Assembly (NCBI GenBank): GCA_963575745.1
Contig: CAUYUJ010021698.1
Coordinates: 45,001-109,000 of the forward strand
Source: Prorocentrum cordatum
Lineage: Eukaryota > Sar > Dinophyceae > Prorocentrales > Prorocentraceae
Direction of reading: 5' to 3'
DNA: 64,000 nucleotides
Positions 61,676 to 64,000 of the stretch are shown piece after piece. Each line of letters opens with the position of its first letter. Position 1 is the first letter of the stretch. Under the pieces are notes generated by a model. The model was not told where the DNA came from. It made no database searches and saw nothing but the letters and a program-made list of their open reading frames with translations. A program made the translations under genes and the position numbers.

Positions 61676-62136
61676 TGTATGTGTGGAGCCGGGGCGCCAG
61701 GCGTCGGCCGCCGGCCGCGCCTCTTTTGCACTGCTGCTGCTGCTTTTGTTTCTCCTCTTGCTCTCCCCCCCCTTGCTGATCTCCTCCTCCTTGGCCACGG
61801 GGCGACCTTCTCGCGCGGGTAAAAAAAAATGTGTGGAGCCGCGTTCCCGAGGCCTCCCAGGGCCCTTCGGCGGCACTGTAGGAGCTTTTGTTGTTGCATC
61901 CATGCTCAGCACAAGACACAGGGGGCGCAGCCCGCCTGCCTGCGTGACCTCCCTCTTCCCTCCTCCCTCCCCCCTCCTCCCTCCTCCCTCCTCTCAAGCA
62001 ACCCAGGCCCAGGCTTCCCTTGCCCCGGGCCGGCTCCAGGACCTCCGCGCGGTGCTTGGGGGATATCGTCGCAGCTGTCGCATGTTCGGCCGCCTTTGAC
62101 GTTAACAAACACTGGAGTTTCAAACGGTGCTACGGG

Positions 62137-63850
62137 ATGGGTGCCGGAGAGTGGCGCCCAAGGCTCACCCCGAAGGAGCGCAAGGCCCGGCGGGCGTGGG
62201 CACAGTGGTCGGCCGAGCGAGCCATCCACCGCCTAACCCGCGAGGTGGAGCAGCTCCGCAAGATGCAGTATATGGACCCCAACGTCGTCAGCTACAGCGT
62301 TGGGAGCAGCGAGCGGGAGCAATATGGACAGTGGGAGCATCCACAGGACACGGCAGGAACGTGGGGGTCAGAACGGCAGTGGCAGCAGCGAGCAGAGCCG
62401 GAGGCGAAGCTCGAGTCCAATGCCATCAGCTACAACGACGGGACTGTGTCGCGTGATGGGAAGGTCGTGCCCGACGTCATCAGCTACAGACCAGAGGACT
62501 GCATGCGAAAAGTCTTGGATGGCGGCAGTGGCAGCGACGAAGCACGCGCCCAATGTCATCAGCTACAACGACGGTGCATGCGAGAAGTCTTGGATGGGGG
62601 CAGTGGCGGAGCCGATGTTCGAGTCCAGCGCCATCAGCTACAACGACAAGGCTGTGTCGCATGACGGGAAGGTCAAGCCCGACGTCATCAGCTACAGACC
62701 TGAGGGCGGTGCATGCGAGAACCCCTGGATGGCGGCAGTGGCGGAAACGAAACACGAGCCCAACGCCATCAGCTACAACGACGGGTTTGCGCCGCGCGAC
62801 GCCAAGGTCGAGCCCGACGTCATCAGCTACAGACCCGAGGGCGATGCATGCGAGAAGTCTTGGATGGTGGCAGTGGCGGAGATGAAACGCCAGCCCAATG
62901 CCATCAGCTACAACGACGGTGCATGCGAGAAGACTTGGACGGCGGCAGTGGCGGAGACGAAGCACGAGTCCAATGCCATCAGCTACAACGGCGAGGCTGT
63001 GTCGCGTGACGGGAAGGTCGAGCCCGCCGACATTAGCCACAGAACCGAGGACGGTGCATGCGAGAAGTCTTGGATGGCGGCAGTGGCGGAGACGAAGAAC
63101 CAGTCCAACGCCATCAGCTACAACGACGGTGCATGCGAGAAGTCTTGGACGGTGGCAGTGGCGGGGCCGAATTTCGAGTCCAGCGCCATCAGCTACAACG
63201 ACGGGACTGTGTCGCGTGATGGGAAGGTCGTGCCCGACGTCATCAGCTACAGACCCGAGGACGGTGCATGCGAGATGTCTTGGATGACGGCAGTAGTAGT
63301 GACGAAGCACGAGCCCAATGCCATCAGCTACAACGACAAGGCTGTGTCGCATGACGGGAAGGTCAAGCCCGACGTCATCAGCTACAGACCCGAGTACGGC
63401 GCATGCGAGAAGTCTTGGATGGTGGCAGTGGCAGAGACGAAGCACGAGCCCAACGCCATCAGCTTCAACGACGGGGATCGGACTCGCGGTGCGAAGGTCG
63501 AGCCCGACGTCGTCAGCTACAGAAAAAGAAAAATCACTGAGCCAGACGTGGAAGCGTTTCTCCGCGAGCGAGCTGCAGAACAGAAGGAATTTGAAGATAA
63601 ATGCATCACACGAGCCATGAGACGGAAATCCCAGCCTTTCGTGCGACGCGTTGCACACCTGGCGGCCGCATCACAAGGCAGTAATGGGAGATGGATTCAC
63701 ACACAGGTTGGAGTCGGTCGTACTCAACGTTACGAATGGAAATGGGAGTCTACAAGTGGCAACACACCGACGAAGCAGGACGGCGGCAGTGAGGTTGGAG
63801 ACCTTCTCTCAGCTCTCGGTGCAGCCATTTCCTCAGCGTCGACGCGTTGA
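62137..63850 (+). CDS. PPR-derived repeat protein, frame broken near 62499
   Basis: ATG at 62137 opens a basic N-terminus (RAWAQWSAERAIHRLTREVE) and a first VVSYS unit. About ten repeats follow, with consensus N-A-I-S-Y-N-D..ACEKSW..AVAE..HEP. Long (about 45-aa) units containing EPDVISYRPED alternate with short (about 25-aa) units. These resemble dinoflagellate PPR repeats (NVISYN..ISACEKG..WQ..L) with the second helix shortened. At about 62499 the sequence GAGGACTGCATG lacks two bases present in the sister repeats (GAGGACGGTGCATG). The frame from there on is therefore a different one, ending at TGA 63848-63850. The C-terminus is non-repeat and basic. Function unknown, possibly organellar RNA binding if functional. 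Confidence 0.7.
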
Positions 63851-64000
63851 ACTACTCCCTGCTGTCGAAGGCCTTCTGAGTGGAAGGTGGAACCGCGCCG
63901 TGCGGTCGAGCGGAATATATCGCTACGCGATCAGGCAGAGACTCCAGAGACTCCCTCCTCCCTCCTCCCTCCCCCCTCCCCCTCCTCTCTCCCGCTTCCT

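Noticed and set aside
1-64000. tRNA, rRNA, snRNA genes, spliced-leader relics and AATAAA-type polyadenylation signals
   Set aside because: None was noticed by eye on either strand. Absence is not proof; a tRNAscan or covariance-model search would decide.

Overview
This window looks like nuclear DNA of a dinoflagellate. It is GC-rich and almost entirely non-coding. It is packed with short foldback and terminal-inverted-repeat (TIR) elements and very long microsatellites. The protein-coding signal is a thin scatter of small exons with AG|G acceptors and a mixture of GT, GA and GC donors, a splice-site usage known from Symbiodinium-type genomes. A PPR-derived protein carrying the dinoflagellate-style 'N(A/V)ISYN...ACEK' motif supports the same assignment. 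Genus and species cannot be fixed from sequence alone.

Three genes could be reconstructed, all on the + strand. (1) PUS10, the tRNA pseudouridine-54/55 synthase, occupies 10091-27378 in at least eight exons that join in phase. The zinc-finger, catalytic [16 protein letters not shown] and [15 protein letters not shown] motifs all appear in the expected order. The extreme N-terminus was not securely found. (2) An anoctamin (TMEM16) membrane protein runs from about 29700 to at least 49840. Its exons carry the second half of the channel/scramblase core, with five of the six family Ca2+-site positions retained; exons for the first transmembrane segments were not found. (3) A PPR-derived repeat protein lies at 62137-63850. 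Its repeats are shortened and its reading frame is broken once, near 62499.

Layout: 1-10 kb holds dispersed elements, a giant 1.3-kb palindrome (5.8-7.1 kb) and nested insertions. 10-27.4 kb is PUS10, with introns filled by a 2.4-kb GAT array, a CA array, a 1-kb minisatellite inside an introner-like element, and a CCT array. 27.4-29.7 kb is intergenic with CCCGAG and CCT arrays. 29.7-49.8 kb is the anoctamin, with introns filled by CGA arrays, tandem repeats and one assembly gap (41259-41358). 49.8-62 kb is intergenic, with GGA/TCC arrays, a 0.95-kb GT-rich tract and leucine/proline-type repeats. 62-64 kb is the PPR-derived gene.

The most interesting signal is a TIR element family (nine full copies plus one half, typically 116-165 bp). 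Its copies are bordered by about 8-bp target duplications, exact in the best cases. Separately, several real PUS10 introns have 5-8 bp direct repeats spanning their splice junctions. Together these suggest an introner-like, intron-generating process. Exon calls come from reading translations by eye against remembered family motifs; no database search was run.
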